Source: Mucilaginibacter sp. (GTDB lineage: Bacteria; Bacteroidota; Bacteroidia; Sphingobacteriales; Sphingobacteriaceae). From it: a stretch of DNA of 64,000 nt. The notes beneath the pieces are model-generated. The model searched no databases, was not told the origin of the DNA, and worked only from the letters and a program-made list of their open reading frames with translations. The stretch lies in contig NZ_JAQBOC010000084.1 in assembly GCF_028288225.1 (NCBI RefSeq), forward strand, positions 1 through 64,000. Reading direction: 5' to 3'. Numbering within the stretch: the stretch's first letter is position 1; each line of letters opens with the position of its first letter. This document shows, one piece after another, positions 53,396 to 61,849 of the stretch. Made by a program: the position numbers and the translations under genes.

Positions 53396-54196
53396 TTAAG
53401 GATCAATCATCAGCCATGTTTTAGGGCCAACAATACCATCGGGCACTACGCCATGCTGCGACTGGAATGCGCGGATAGCGGCCTCTGTTTTGGGGCCAAA
53501 GCTTCCGTCGGCATTCAGGCCAAGCTTGGTTTGTACAATTTTCACCAGCTCAGGGTTATTATTTATACCGCGCCTTAAGGTAGCGCGTGCGGGTCTGTCG
53601 GCCGTTGGCGGGGCTGCAACGGGTATCAGCTCAGGTGCAGGGGCCACGCCGTTCAAAATATCACTCACTGACGAACGAAAGGCATTCATATCAAAATCAG
53701 GATCAGATTTGCGGCCCGGAGGTAAGGCGTATTCTTTGTGCCCGGCGCAAAACTCGGCACCTTTGCCAATGTGTTTCAATATGGCTGCAACACCCCTGTG
53801 GTAGGCATCAACCTGTATGGTTGGCCATGGTGTATCGTCCCGTCCGCCGGTATTTTCGGCCTCAATGCCAATAAAATTGCTGTTGCCGGTGGCAATGCCC
53901 TGCCATTTGCCGCCGCCTGCATGGTTGCATTTGCCTGCCGCAATTATGTAATAGGTGCCATCCCGGCCAAGGCCAAGCTGCGACAGCGGGCCTGAAAGAT
54001 CCGGCCGCCCATTTATTAAAGTTTTAAGCGTGGGCATATTGCCACTATTTTTACCGGGCGTTGCTGTGTGATGGCAAAGTATCCCCTTTACCTCGCCCAT
54101 ATCGCCGTGGCCACGGTCTTGCCAGCCTGGTGATTCTGCTACTTTTAAACCGGCGTTCATTAAAACCTCCGGCAGCCATGTTAATGAAAAAGCCAT
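53396..54196 (-). CDS. N-acetylmuramoyl-L-alanine amidase with peptidoglycan-binding domain (phage-endolysin type)
   Basis: The 266-residue protein has an amidase_2 domain with zinc ligands in LCHHTA, NHAG and CAGHKEYA and the conserved GIEAEN. A proline-rich linker and a C-terminal PG_binding_1 domain follow (KIVQTKLGLNADGSFGPKTE, VPDGIVGPKTW). It cleaves the MurNAc-L-Ala bond. No signal peptide is present, so release would need a helper or lysis. The gene directly upstream (1-bp gap) encodes a small membrane protein, reminiscent of holin-endolysin pairs. Confidence 0.9.
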   Translation of the reverse strand: MAFSLTWLPEVLMNAGLKVAESPGWQDRGHGDMGEVKGILCHHTATPGKNSGNMPTLKTLINGRPDLSGPLSQLGLGRDGTYYIIAAGKCNHAGGGKWQGIATGNSNFIGIEAENTGGRDDTPWPTIQVDAYHRGVAAILKHIGKGAEFCAGHKEYALPPGRKSDPDFDMNAFRSSVSDILNGVAPAPELIPVAAPPTADRPARATLRRGINNNPELVKIVQTKLGLNADGSFGPKTEAAIRAFQSQHGVVPDGIVGPKTWLMIDP

Positions 54197-54197
54197 A

Positions 54198-54554
54198 TTA
54201 TATCATTCCTCCTTTTGATTCCGGCAGATCTGCATCTCCCGTTAAGTCTGTTGCCTCTACATCGCATCCGTCCGGCTCGTCATCGCCGTCGGGCAGATCC
54301 TGTAGTGATGGATCATTTGCCTGTGGATTTTGCCCGGCTGCGTCTCCGGTGTCTCCTCCCGCAGTAGGTGGGTCCGGGGTAGCGTTAATATTAACCATGG
54401 CTGCAGGTAAATGGGCCTTTGTAAGCCCGGTACCACCCATGTTATATAAAAGCTGGTGGATGACACGCCCGGGGTAGACGGAGTAAATAGCGCTCACCAG
54501 GATAAATATGAATATTATCCCGGTTGCGATCTCTAAAATGTTTGATCCTGACAT
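54198..54554 (-). CDS. small single-span membrane protein coupled to the amidase gene
   Basis: The 118-residue protein has one TM helix at residues 9-25 (IATGIIFIFILVSAIYSV), then a long, very acidic Pro/Asp-rich tail (GDAAGQNPQANDPSLQDLPD). It precedes the amidase by 1 bp. A holin-like or anchoring role is suggested by position and topology only; the tail is longer than in typical holins. I recognise no family. Confidence 0.6.
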   Translation of the reverse strand: MSGSNILEIATGIIFIFILVSAIYSVYPGRVIHQLLYNMGGTGLTKAHLPAAMVNINATPDPPTAGGDTGDAAGQNPQANDPSLQDLPDGDDEPDGCDVEATDLTGDADLPESKGGMI

Positions 54555-55010
54555 ATTGGTAATGAATTAAGTTTTTCAGGCAGATTATAGCTTAGCGGTA
54601 ATTAATTTCAGACGATACTTGTCATTCAAAAAATTAAGATTTCTTAACTATAAGTTTTGTTTATTATATTTTTAGGTGATATTAGGTTAGTTATTATTTA
54701 ACAATAAATATCTGATAAAATATATTGACTTACAAGTATTTAAGCAAATTTATTTACGGTGATCAAGTGTGTTTATAAATAATACATGGATAGGTTATTT
54801 ATTTAGATTTTTACAGACTTATTTTAATTTTTAGAGGGGTGTTGATAGATCGGTTGCCTGTACCCCGTTATCAATGTTTGAAGAATATAAATTAATATTA
54901 ATACATTACGCCCCGGTAAAGCTCATTTTAATAATCCCCTGCCTGAGTAAATTATTACCGCTACATTAATCAATCAGATACTTATATTTGCACATTACAG
55001 TTTACTATTT
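54555..55010. other. AT-rich intergenic region
   Basis: No gene, hairpin or repeat of note lies here apart from the -7 box of the RRM gene at 54983-54990. Confidence 0.5.
54983..54990 (+). promoter_or_regulatory. -7 box of the RRM gene
   Basis: TATATTTG is an exact TAnnTTTG, 20 bp before ATG 55011. Confidence 0.55.
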
Positions 55011-55352
55011 ATGATAAAAATATTTGTGGGTGGTTTCCCGCTTGATTTTACGGAACTCGACATCGCGATGCTTGTTGGGCTACATGGTGATATTAGTACC
55101 ATTAAAATTGTTCGGGATAAAAAGACCAGGATCTGCAAGGGTTATGCATTTGTAGAGATGTTAAGTCAGGAGGGCGCCGACAGGGCCGTTGAAGCGCTTG
55201 ATGGCACCGAAGTTGGCGGCAGGCAGCTAAATGTAAAAATAAGGGAAGATAAACCTGTTCCTCCGCCCAAAAACTATTCTTCAAATATGAGATCATCCGG
55301 CGGCAGCAGCAGCAGCTTTGAAAAAAAGAAACGCCCCAGGAGGCCTATTTAA
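55011..55352 (+). CDS. RNA recognition motif (RRM) RNA-binding protein
   Basis: The 113-residue protein has one RRM with RNP2 IFVGGF (residues 4-9) and RNP1 KGYAFVEM (about 43-50). A flexible Ser/Gly tail ends in basic KKKRPRRPI. Such single-RRM proteins are abundant in Bacteroidota and may substitute for Hfq-type RNA chaperones. Its stop overlaps the stop of the convergent CHC2 gene by 3 bases, so the 3' ends of the two mRNAs are complementary. Confidence 0.93.
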   Translation: MIKIFVGGFPLDFTELDIAMLVGLHGDISTIKIVRDKKTRICKGYAFVEMLSQEGADRAVEALDGTEVGGRQLNVKIREDKPVPPPKNYSSNMRSSGGSSSSFEKKKRPRRPI

Positions 55353-55615
55353 ACGCCGAACTCTAAAACCAAGCTCGTTACAGCTTCATCATAGCTTTTA
55401 CTTTCAATAGCCATTACAAATTCTATCGGGCCGCCTTCCTTGCCGCAGCCGAAACACTTAAATATGTTTTTTGCCGGCGATACCATAAAGGAGTCTGTGC
55501 TATCTGCATGAAAGGGGCAGTTCCCTTTTAAAATACGCCTGCCTTCTTCAAGCTTCAGGTGTTTTGAAATGATCTTCGTTAAATCGGCCCGCGTTTGTAT
55601 AATTTCTGGTGACAT
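55349..55615 (-). CDS. stand-alone CHC2 zinc-finger protein (DnaG-like)
   Basis: The 88-residue protein has CPFHADSTDSFMVSP and IFKCFGCGKEGG, the CPxH...CxxC zinc ribbon of DNA primase, flanked by the usual helices. No polymerase (TOPRIM) domain follows. ATG 55615 was chosen because the 37 codons upstream are unlike the family. Short CHC2 proteins appear in phages and elements, and as regulators. The role here is unknown. Confidence 0.8.
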   Translation of the reverse strand: MSPEIIQTRADLTKIISKHLKLEEGRRILKGNCPFHADSTDSFMVSPAKNIFKCFGCGKEGGPIEFVMAIESKSYDEAVTSLVLEFGV

Positions 55616-55882
55616 AATATAGTAGGGCAAACATACACAACCATTGGTGGTACACCAACCCAAGCCGTAGAATGTTGAAAATTTTAGGGATGTTGGAAAA
55701 TTGATTGCAGAACTCCGGGTAAACAATGTAAAAGTTTAATGGGCCGATGGGGCTACCTGAGATCAACCCGTTAGGCACCGATTTCCCATTTCAAAATCGT
55801 TTCCTACCTGCTAATACCTCACATTGGTGTTAATGGCATATCCAATGATTTGTTTCGCATATTCTGCTTTTGCTTTGCACTA

Positions 55883-55890
55883 TACATTTG
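55883..55890 (+). promoter_or_regulatory. -7 box of the NTF2-like gene
   Basis: TACATTTG is an exact TAnnTTTG, 16 bp before ATG 55907. Confidence 0.5.
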
Positions 55891-55906
55891 ATAAAAAAAC
55901 AGCAAT

Positions 55907-56389
55907 ATGAGAAGCAATCTTTTTAAGGTTTTAATAATAGGTTTATTATTGGCCTTTACAGAAAAAACATATGCCGGCACAGGTAAAGGGCCGGCCGATT
56001 ATAACACAACCATCCGCGATTTTATCGACAGCCACATGAACTCCAATTATAAAAAGCTGGATGCTGTAATGGGCGAAAATGCAGCCTTTAAAATTCCCCG
56101 CGGCGAAGTTGTACTTGTTCAAAGCAAAGATAAGCTGGTTGAGCACATGCGCCAGATAGCAACTGTTGTACAAAATTGCGACGCAAAGTACGAGGTGCTT
56201 GCCAAAAGCGATGCCCTGGTTATTGCCCGTGTTGATTTTAAATATGAAAACACCATCCAGCATAATTACTTAACCTTAGAAAAAAATGCCGACAAGGAGT
56301 GGAAGATAACCCAGGTATGTAAGCTGTTTGATGATAGGGATGTTAGTGAACCTCAAAAAATAATGGCTGAGAATAAGAATAAGAATTAG
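55907..56389 (+). CDS. secreted NTF2-like (lumazine-binding/SnoaL-type) protein
   Basis: The 160-residue protein has a signal peptide (VLIIGLLLAFTEKTYAGT) and an NTF2-like fold: ADYNTTIRDFIDSHMNSNYKKLDAVM, IPRGEVVLVQSKDKLVEHM, and C-terminal strands YLTLEKNADKEWKITQVC. It is exported. Such proteins bind small ligands or act as immunity-like accessories, but no function can be named. It is a single gene followed by an inverted repeat. Confidence 0.82.
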   Translation: MRSNLFKVLIIGLLLAFTEKTYAGTGKGPADYNTTIRDFIDSHMNSNYKKLDAVMGENAAFKIPRGEVVLVQSKDKLVEHMRQIATVVQNCDAKYEVLAKSDALVIARVDFKYENTIQHNYLTLEKNADKEWKITQVCKLFDDRDVSEPQKIMAENKNKN

Positions 56390-56545
56390 AGTCAAGAGTC
56401 AGGAGTTGGGGTAAAAATAGTGATTAAAAAAGATCAACTGAACAAGATATTTGTTTTAATAGATAATAACTGGCTTGAACTCTTTTATATCTTAACTCTT
56501 GACTCCTGACTTCCTGACTTCCTGACTCTCGACTCTAATATTAAC
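56388..56545. repeat. long inverted repeat of AGTCAAGA/GTCAGGA tandem units
   Basis: The left arm GAGTCAAGAGTCAGGAG is at about 56390-56406. The right arm CTTAACTCTTGACTCCTGAC with further TTCCTGACT units is at about 56491-56540. It separates the NTF2-like gene and the kinase operon. Confidence 0.8.
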
Positions 56546-56558
56546 TGGTCTTTAAATT

Positions 56559-56579
56559 AATCACCCTATTAGGGTGATT
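56559..56579. promoter_or_regulatory. palindromic box upstream of the kinase operon (also a possible terminator stem)
   Basis: AATCACCCTA and TAGGGTGATT are perfect arms around one T. A T-rich run follows, so it could form a terminator hairpin. The same CCCTAnnAGGGTGAT core occurs at 60392 upstream of the VOC-AraC operon. In both cases it lies 25-26 nt before the TTTG of a -7-like element, here TTAATTTG at 56601-56608. That constancy favours a regulator site. Confidence 0.5.
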
Positions 56580-56646
56580 TTTTATTATATTAGTAATAGC
56601 TTAATTTGTATACATGGTTATCAGTTAAGTTGTAAACCGCATTTAT

Positions 56647-59619
56647 GTGCCTGTTTTGAAAAGATCAACACCTTCTGTACACCTCCCATTAGTTTTAGTT
56701 TGGGCATTTTGCATTATACTTATTTTTAATAATAAGGCAGCAGCGCAGAAATACGTGTTTGCGCATTATGATATTGAAGATGGGCTTATTCAATCGCAGG
56801 TAAATATGCTGTACCAGGACAATACCCACCGTTTATGGATAGCTACCCTTGGCGGCGTTAGCCGGTTTGATGGCCATGACTATTATAACATCTCAAAAAG
56901 TACAGGTCTGCCAAACAACTTTGTATTTGAAATTTACAGCGATTCAAAAGGAACGGTTTGGCTGGGCACTAACATGGGCCTGTCATCAATAAAAAACGAA
57001 AAAATATACAACTATCCCGTACCGGCTGATGCAAAGAAAAAATTTGTAACACACATAGCTGAAGAGCATAGCGGTGCGATATGGGTGGTAATGAGCAATC
57101 ATTTGTACAAAGCAATTAATAACCGGATGCAAAGGGTGCAAATGCCCGATAGCCTGAGCAACTCGGTTAGCTGTATTGTTGCAGATAAGACCGGGAACTT
57201 ATATGTATCCTTTATTGATAAGGGAATCTATAAACTGGATAACAACAAATGGGTTTTATACGCGCCATTTACCGGGGCAATTAAATCGGCTTTTGTGTTT
57301 AAAATGCAGTTTGATAAGTTTGATAGTAAAAAGCTGTACCTGCTTGCACCTAAGGGTTTATTTATAGCCACTGATAAACAAATAAGCCGGTATCAAAATA
57401 AAGATATTGATAACAATGCAGGCCCGCTGCTGAGCTTTGAGCAGGATTATGAAGATAACCTATGGATAGGAACGCAGCGTGGCGCCTATTTTGTAAGCAA
57501 ACAAAAAACCATCCATTTTACAGGTGGTAACGGCTTAACCAATAATGCTGTATCAGATATTTACTGTGATAACGACCGTAATGTATGGTTAGGAACAAAT
57601 GGAAGCGGGATGTTCAGGTATGAAGGTGCGGGCCATGTAATTTATGATGAGTCGCAGGGAATAAATGTAAACCAGGTAGTAATGAGCATAGCTCACGATA
57701 AAAGCAACAATATTTTATTGGGTACTGCCGGCAGTGGCATTATAAAATACAATAACGGCGTATTGAGTAACCTTTGGCAGCCATCATCAGGTTCGGGCAC
57801 AGCAATTATACAAAGTCTTTATATTGATAAGGATAAAAATGTTTGGATAGGGGCAGATCGTGGCGGCATCTGGAAGTACGACGGTACAAGCTTTAAGCTG
57901 ATGAAGGGAACTGAAACCAGGTCGATTAATTTTATAACGGTTGATAGTAATAATACCATGTGGATAGCAACCCCGCAGGGATGCTACTATTATGAAAACA
58001 ACACCATGACCTTTGTGCAGGGATTAACATCTTTTACTTCTGCAATTACGTCGTGTGGAAAAGATTCAATACTGATAGGAAGCCAGGAGGGCGTAAAGCT
58101 TGTTGTAAATAAGAAAATTGTTCCCGGGTTTAAGCTGGGCACGTTAAACGCATCGGCTATACTTTGCATTATGCAATATAAGGATAAGATTTTAATTGGA
58201 ACAGATGACAGGGGTTTGTTTATATGGGATAAGCACAATAAGCTCCAAAATTACAATATAAAGGATGGGTTTAAAGCAAACAGCATATACAGCCTTGTTG
58301 CCGATAATAACGGTGTTATATGGGCAGGCACAGGGCGTGGTATAAACCGGATAGCTATTAAGCCGGGCAGCATGGAATGCAAAATTCAGCAAGCCGGAAC
58401 CTCAAGAGACCTGATAGTAGAAGCCAACCAGAACGCTGCCCTTTATGATGATGGAAAAGTTTTTTTTGGCACAACCAAAGGCATAATTGTATTTAACACC
58501 AATATTGATCCGCTACCCGAAAAACCACCGCATGTATTGATACAGGGTGTCAAATTATTTTTAGATGGCAATAAAGGTACGCGCCCATTAAATGAAGATC
58601 CGGGCTCCGAAATAAAATTATCTGCCTCGCAAAATCACCTGGTTATATCTTTCCAGGGCGTTTATTTAAAAAATCCGGATGAGGTAACTTACCAGTATAA
58701 ATTAACCGGGTTAGACGATCAGTTTTGCTGGCCGGTAAAAAGCAATACGGTCGATTACCCATCATTGCCACCGGGTAAATATACGTTTGAAGTAAAAGCA
58801 CTTAGTCCCGAGGCGAAGATCCCCTCAAAAACTGCCGTGCTTAAATTTGAAATAGTACCGCATTTTTATCAAAAGCCTGTATTCCGTGTGCTGGGGTTAA
58901 TCTTTTTGGTTTTACTTGGCTTTGTTATTCAATATTTTTTACATCAGCAGCAAATAAACAAAAAACAAGCCCTTGAAACATTAAAGCGTGAAGAAAAGCA
59001 AAAGCTAAGGCAGCAAACCGCTGAAGACTTTCATGACGACCTGGGAAACAAGTTAACCCGTATTACCGTATTGTCTGATGTGCTAAACACCAAGCTGGAT
59101 AAAGATAAGCTTGATCAGAAAAACCTTGTTGAGCAGATCCAGCAAAATGCAGCAGCTTTATATAATGGCACCAAAGACATACTTTGGGCGCTCGATCCTA
59201 AAAGCGATAATTTATATGAAACGCTGATGCACGTAAAAGAAACCGGTATTGAAATGTTCCAGGATGTAAATATTGATTTTTGTTTTGAAGGCATTACCGA
59301 TAACTTTAATCAAATAAAACTCCCTATGGAATACAGCCGTAATATTACCATGATATTTAAGGAGCTTTTAACCAACGTGCTTAAACATGCCGAAGCACAC
59401 AACGTTGTGGTTAATCTTGAGCAGCCCGAAAAAAACCGGCTAATCATCAGGATCACAGACGACGGTAACGGCTACGACGAAATTAAGGCAAAACGCGGGC
59501 ATGGCCTTGTAAATATAAGGTCGAGAGCCGGCCGGATAGGTGCGCAATTTAAAATAGGCAGCAATGGCCAAAAAGGTACAGCCGCCGAGTTACAGGTTAA
59601 ACTAAATGCAAAAACGTAA
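56647..59619 (+). CDS. propeller-type sensor histidine kinase (HisKA_3)
   Basis: The 990-residue protein has a signal anchor (LVWAFCIILIFNNKAAAQ) and a periplasmic two-component propeller of about 14 repeats with WIAT/WLGT units (about 40-640). A Y_Y_Y domain (YQYKLTGLDDQFCWP), one TM span (LIFLVLLGFVIQYFL, about 745-765), and HisKA_3 with FHDDLGNKL (His about 796) follow. The C-terminal HATPase has ITDDGNGYDE and GHGLVNIRSRA. The first codon is GTG. It phosphorylates the regulator encoded immediately downstream. It is not a hybrid, as there is no receiver or AraC domain. The ligand is probably a sugar by family analogy. Confidence 0.92.
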   Translation: MPVLKRSTPSVHLPLVLVWAFCIILIFNNKAAAQKYVFAHYDIEDGLIQSQVNMLYQDNTHRLWIATLGGVSRFDGHDYYNISKSTGLPNNFVFEIYSDSKGTVWLGTNMGLSSIKNEKIYNYPVPADAKKKFVTHIAEEHSGAIWVVMSNHLYKAINNRMQRVQMPDSLSNSVSCIVADKTGNLYVSFIDKGIYKLDNNKWVLYAPFTGAIKSAFVFKMQFDKFDSKKLYLLAPKGLFIATDKQISRYQNKDIDNNAGPLLSFEQDYEDNLWIGTQRGAYFVSKQKTIHFTGGNGLTNNAVSDIYCDNDRNVWLGTNGSGMFRYEGAGHVIYDESQGINVNQVVMSIAHDKSNNILLGTAGSGIIKYNNGVLSNLWQPSSGSGTAIIQSLYIDKDKNVWIGADRGGIWKYDGTSFKLMKGTETRSINFITVDSNNTMWIATPQGCYYYENNTMTFVQGLTSFTSAITSCGKDSILIGSQEGVKLVVNKKIVPGFKLGTLNASAILCIMQYKDKILIGTDDRGLFIWDKHNKLQNYNIKDGFKANSIYSLVADNNGVIWAGTGRGINRIAIKPGSMECKIQQAGTSRDLIVEANQNAALYDDGKVFFGTTKGIIVFNTNIDPLPEKPPHVLIQGVKLFLDGNKGTRPLNEDPGSEIKLSASQNHLVISFQGVYLKNPDEVTYQYKLTGLDDQFCWPVKSNTVDYPSLPPGKYTFEVKALSPEAKIPSKTAVLKFEIVPHFYQKPVFRVLGLIFLVLLGFVIQYFLHQQQINKKQALETLKREEKQKLRQQTAEDFHDDLGNKLTRITVLSDVLNTKLDKDKLDQKNLVEQIQQNAAALYNGTKDILWALDPKSDNLYETLMHVKETGIEMFQDVNIDFCFEGITDNFNQIKLPMEYSRNITMIFKELLTNVLKHAEAHNVVVNLEQPEKNRLIIRITDDGNGYDEIKAKRGHGLVNIRSRAGRIGAQFKIGSNGQKGTAAELQVKLNAKT

Positions 59620-59623
59620 TGCT

Positions 59624-60250
59624 ATGAACCGCAACATACAGGTAACTATAATTGAGGATGACGATACTATCCGCAACGGGTATTCATTTTTGATAGGGAA
59701 TACAGAGGGATATGAGGTGGTATCATCCTATTGCTCTTATGAGTCGGCAGCACTAAAAATTGCAAATGATAAACCGGATGTGATATTGCTTGATATTGAA
59801 ATGCCCGGCACAAATGGGATTGACGCTATCCCCAAATTAAAGAAGCTTTTGCCACACGTTTACATATTAATACTAACTGTTTATGAATCAGAAAAGTTAA
59901 TATTCGAAGCGCTTGCCAACGGAGCGGCCGGCTATCTTACCAAAAATACCCCTTCGGCCAAAATAATTGAATCTATTAAAGAGGTGAAGGAAGGAGGGGG
60001 GCCGATGAGCATCAACATAGCAAAAATGGTGATCAAATCGTTCCAGAAAAACCAGGCGTCGCCATTATCAAAACGTGAAACCCAGATTCTTGAACAGATC
60101 TGTAATGGTAAAAGCCGCGGCCAGATAGCAAAAGAGCTGTTTATTGACCTTGAAACCGTACGAAGCCATATCAAAAATATTTATGTTAAGCTTGATGTAA
60201 ACTCAAGGGCCGACGCCATAAAAACCGCCAGGGAGAATAAGCTTATTTGA
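59624..60250 (+). CDS. LuxR/NarL-type response regulator
   Basis: The protein of about 208 residues has a receiver domain with acidic IIEDDD, the phospho-acceptor Asp in ILLDIEMPG and switch Thr in LTVYES. A LuxR HTH follows (LSKRETQILEQICNGKSRGQIAKEL, VRSHIKNIYVKL; residues about 140-205). ATG 59624 is 4 bp past the kinase stop; ATG 59606 would overlap it by 14 bp. It is the cognate partner of the HisKA_3 kinase and a candidate binder of the CCCTAnnAGGGTGAT boxes. Confidence 0.93.
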   Translation: MNRNIQVTIIEDDDTIRNGYSFLIGNTEGYEVVSSYCSYESAALKIANDKPDVILLDIEMPGTNGIDAIPKLKKLLPHVYILILTVYESEKLIFEALANGAAGYLTKNTPSAKIIESIKEVKEGGGPMSINIAKMVIKSFQKNQASPLSKRETQILEQICNGKSRGQIAKELFIDLETVRSHIKNIYVKLDVNSRADAIKTARENKLI

Positions 60251-60380
60251 GGGAACAGAATCAAGAAGTCAAGAGTCAGGAGTCAGGAGTCAAGAAGTCA
60301 AGAATCAGGATTTTTTCTCATTTCCTTTTATCTTGATTCTTGAATCTTGACTTCTTGACTCTGTTTTTCCCGACTCTACT
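60250..60380. repeat. long inverted repeat of AGTCAAGA-type tandem units
   Basis: The left arm has AATCAAGAAGTCAAGAGTCA at about 60259-60310. The right arm has ATCTTGATTCTTGAATCTTG at about 60328-60365. It should terminate the kinase-regulator transcript. Confidence 0.82.
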
Positions 60381-60390
60381 CATCAAAATT

Positions 60391-60407
60391 CCCCCTAACA
60401 GGGTGAT
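60391..60407. promoter_or_regulatory. CCCTAnnAGGGTGAT box upstream of VOC-AraC
   Basis: CCCCCTAACAGGGTGAT matches the kinase-operon box in 13 of the 15 core positions. It lies 25 nt before the TTTG of the -7 element at 60429-60436, overlapping where the -33 element would be. This suits an activator, perhaps the adjacent response regulator. Confidence 0.5.
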
Positions 60408-60428
60408 ACGACCGCCTTTTTATAACAT

Positions 60429-60436
60429 TATCTTTG
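60429..60436 (+). promoter_or_regulatory. -7 box of the VOC-AraC operon
   Basis: TATCTTTG is an exact TAnnTTTG. It leaves a 5' leader of about 90 nt before ATG 60535. Confidence 0.5.
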
Positions 60437-60534
60437 AGATGTACTATAACTGATCTCTCCAAAGTATATTAACCCTATAGACAAAAAGTTTATAAGGCGT
60501 TACAACCAATCAACCAATACTAACCTTAATTAAC

Positions 60535-60897
60535 ATGAATATTAAATACATACCAATTTATACAGATGACGTTGAAAAACAGCTTCGTTTTTTTACCGAA
60601 AAATTGGGACTCGAAACCTGTGGATGTAAAAATATCTTGTTTGGCCAGGAATGTACCATTATAAAAACCAATAACCCCGGGGTGTTTTTAATGGTGATTA
60701 AACAGACAAAAACCAACACTGTAACTCCGCCTATAATTTTAAGTACTGATGATTGCTTAAATGATTATTACAGCCTGAAGACGGCTGGGGTAAGCTTTTA
60801 TAACGAGCCGCAATACTCACCAATTGGTTTGGGAGCTGAATTTTCAGACCCAACGGGTAACCGGTATTTATTAATTGAAGAACGTATTTATAGTTAA
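60535..60897 (+). CDS. VOC (glyoxalase/bleomycin-resistance fold) protein
   Basis: The 120-residue protein begins MNIKYIPIYTDDVEKQLRFF and ends with the VOC pattern AEFSDPTGNRYLLIEE. One beta-alpha-beta3 module is visible at each end. Metal ligands are not obvious (the second strand has ECTIIKTN). It may be a binding or chaperone-type member rather than an enzyme. It is 35 bp before the araC-type gene and most likely cotranscribed. Confidence 0.85.
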   Translation: MNIKYIPIYTDDVEKQLRFFTEKLGLETCGCKNILFGQECTIIKTNNPGVFLMVIKQTKTNTVTPPIILSTDDCLNDYYSLKTAGVSFYNEPQYSPIGLGAEFSDPTGNRYLLIEERIYS

Positions 60898-60932
60898 CCA
60901 TAATTAAATCACACCCATTAATTTAACCTGCT

Positions 60933-61796
60933 ATGGAATACTTAAAAACATTAAAAAACAATAATGTAATATACAGCGGCACCAGGAGCCATAAGCTTAC
61001 CCAACAGTCGAATATTGATTTTAGTATAAGATTTGTATTCTCGGGCAATGAAAATTACAGTATCGGGCGGCGAAATTTATCTATTTACCCTGATTCGTTT
61101 TTAATACTGAATAAGGGAACAAATTATTCAAGCACTGTAGATTGCGCAGTACCGGTGCATTCATTTTCAATAAGCTTTGATGAAAAGTTTATGGATGATT
61201 TTAAAAAATGCTGGCAGATAAAAGATGATACCCTTCTTAAGCAGAATTATAATAACCGCCAGGAAGGTGAATTTAGCGAAACTATTTATCCGTTTAAGGG
61301 CGACCTGTTTTTTAATGTTAAACACCTTAAATATCACCTCGACCATGGCATGCAGGATGAAGTGCTTATAAATGAGTATTTGCACCATTGCCTGATCAGC
61401 TATTTTAAAATATATAACGAAGAGATTTTTCAGAAGGCAGAGCGCCTGAATTTTTTAAACAGGAGCACAAAAATTGAAATATTACGCAGGTTAAACCTGG
61501 CGAAAGAGTATTTGTACACCAATTATAACCAAAACATTAGCCTGGACGAACTGGCCGAATATTCATGCTTATCCGTTAATCACCTTTTGCGCACGTTTAA
61601 GCAGGCCTTTAATTTAACACCACACCAGTTTTTAATTCAATTACGCCTGCAACGGGCACAGGGATTGTTGAAAAACACTGATTACCCTGTTAACGAAGTG
61701 GTAAGCCTGATAGGGTTTGAATGCCCCAGCTCATTCATCAGGCTCTTCAGGGAGCATTTTCAAACAACTCCCCTTAAATACAGGCAAAGCGCCTGA
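60933..61796 (+). CDS. AraC-family transcriptional regulator
   Basis: The 287-residue protein has an N-terminal ligand/dimerisation domain of AraC type (RRNLSIYPDSFLILNKGTNY) and a C-terminal double HTH. The first HTH is NISLDELAEYSCLSVNHLLRTFKQ; the second runs through PVNEVVSLIGFECPSSFIRLF and ends REHFQTTPLKYRQ. It probably regulates the susC gene downstream through the 21-bp-spaced direct repeats at 61880. It is closed by a terminator. The inducer is unknown. Confidence 0.92.
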   Translation: MEYLKTLKNNNVIYSGTRSHKLTQQSNIDFSIRFVFSGNENYSIGRRNLSIYPDSFLILNKGTNYSSTVDCAVPVHSFSISFDEKFMDDFKKCWQIKDDTLLKQNYNNRQEGEFSETIYPFKGDLFFNVKHLKYHLDHGMQDEVLINEYLHHCLISYFKIYNEEIFQKAERLNFLNRSTKIEILRRLNLAKEYLYTNYNQNISLDELAEYSCLSVNHLLRTFKQAFNLTPHQFLIQLRLQRAQGLLKNTDYPVNEVVSLIGFECPSSFIRLFREHFQTTPLKYRQSA

Positions 61797-61817
61797 TTAA
61801 GGTTTCTTGTAAGGGCG

Positions 61818-61849
61818 ACCGGTAGTTTTAAAAAGCTGCCGGTTTTTTT
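61818..61849 (+). terminator. terminator of the VOC-AraC unit
   Basis: ACCGGTAG pairs with CTGCCGGT (one G-T pair) and is followed by seven T's. Confidence 0.85.

Noticed and set aside
54061..54477. 138-codon plus-strand frame opposite the amidase and membrane protein
   Set aside because: Low-complexity Ser/Pro product that is the antisense of two supported genes.
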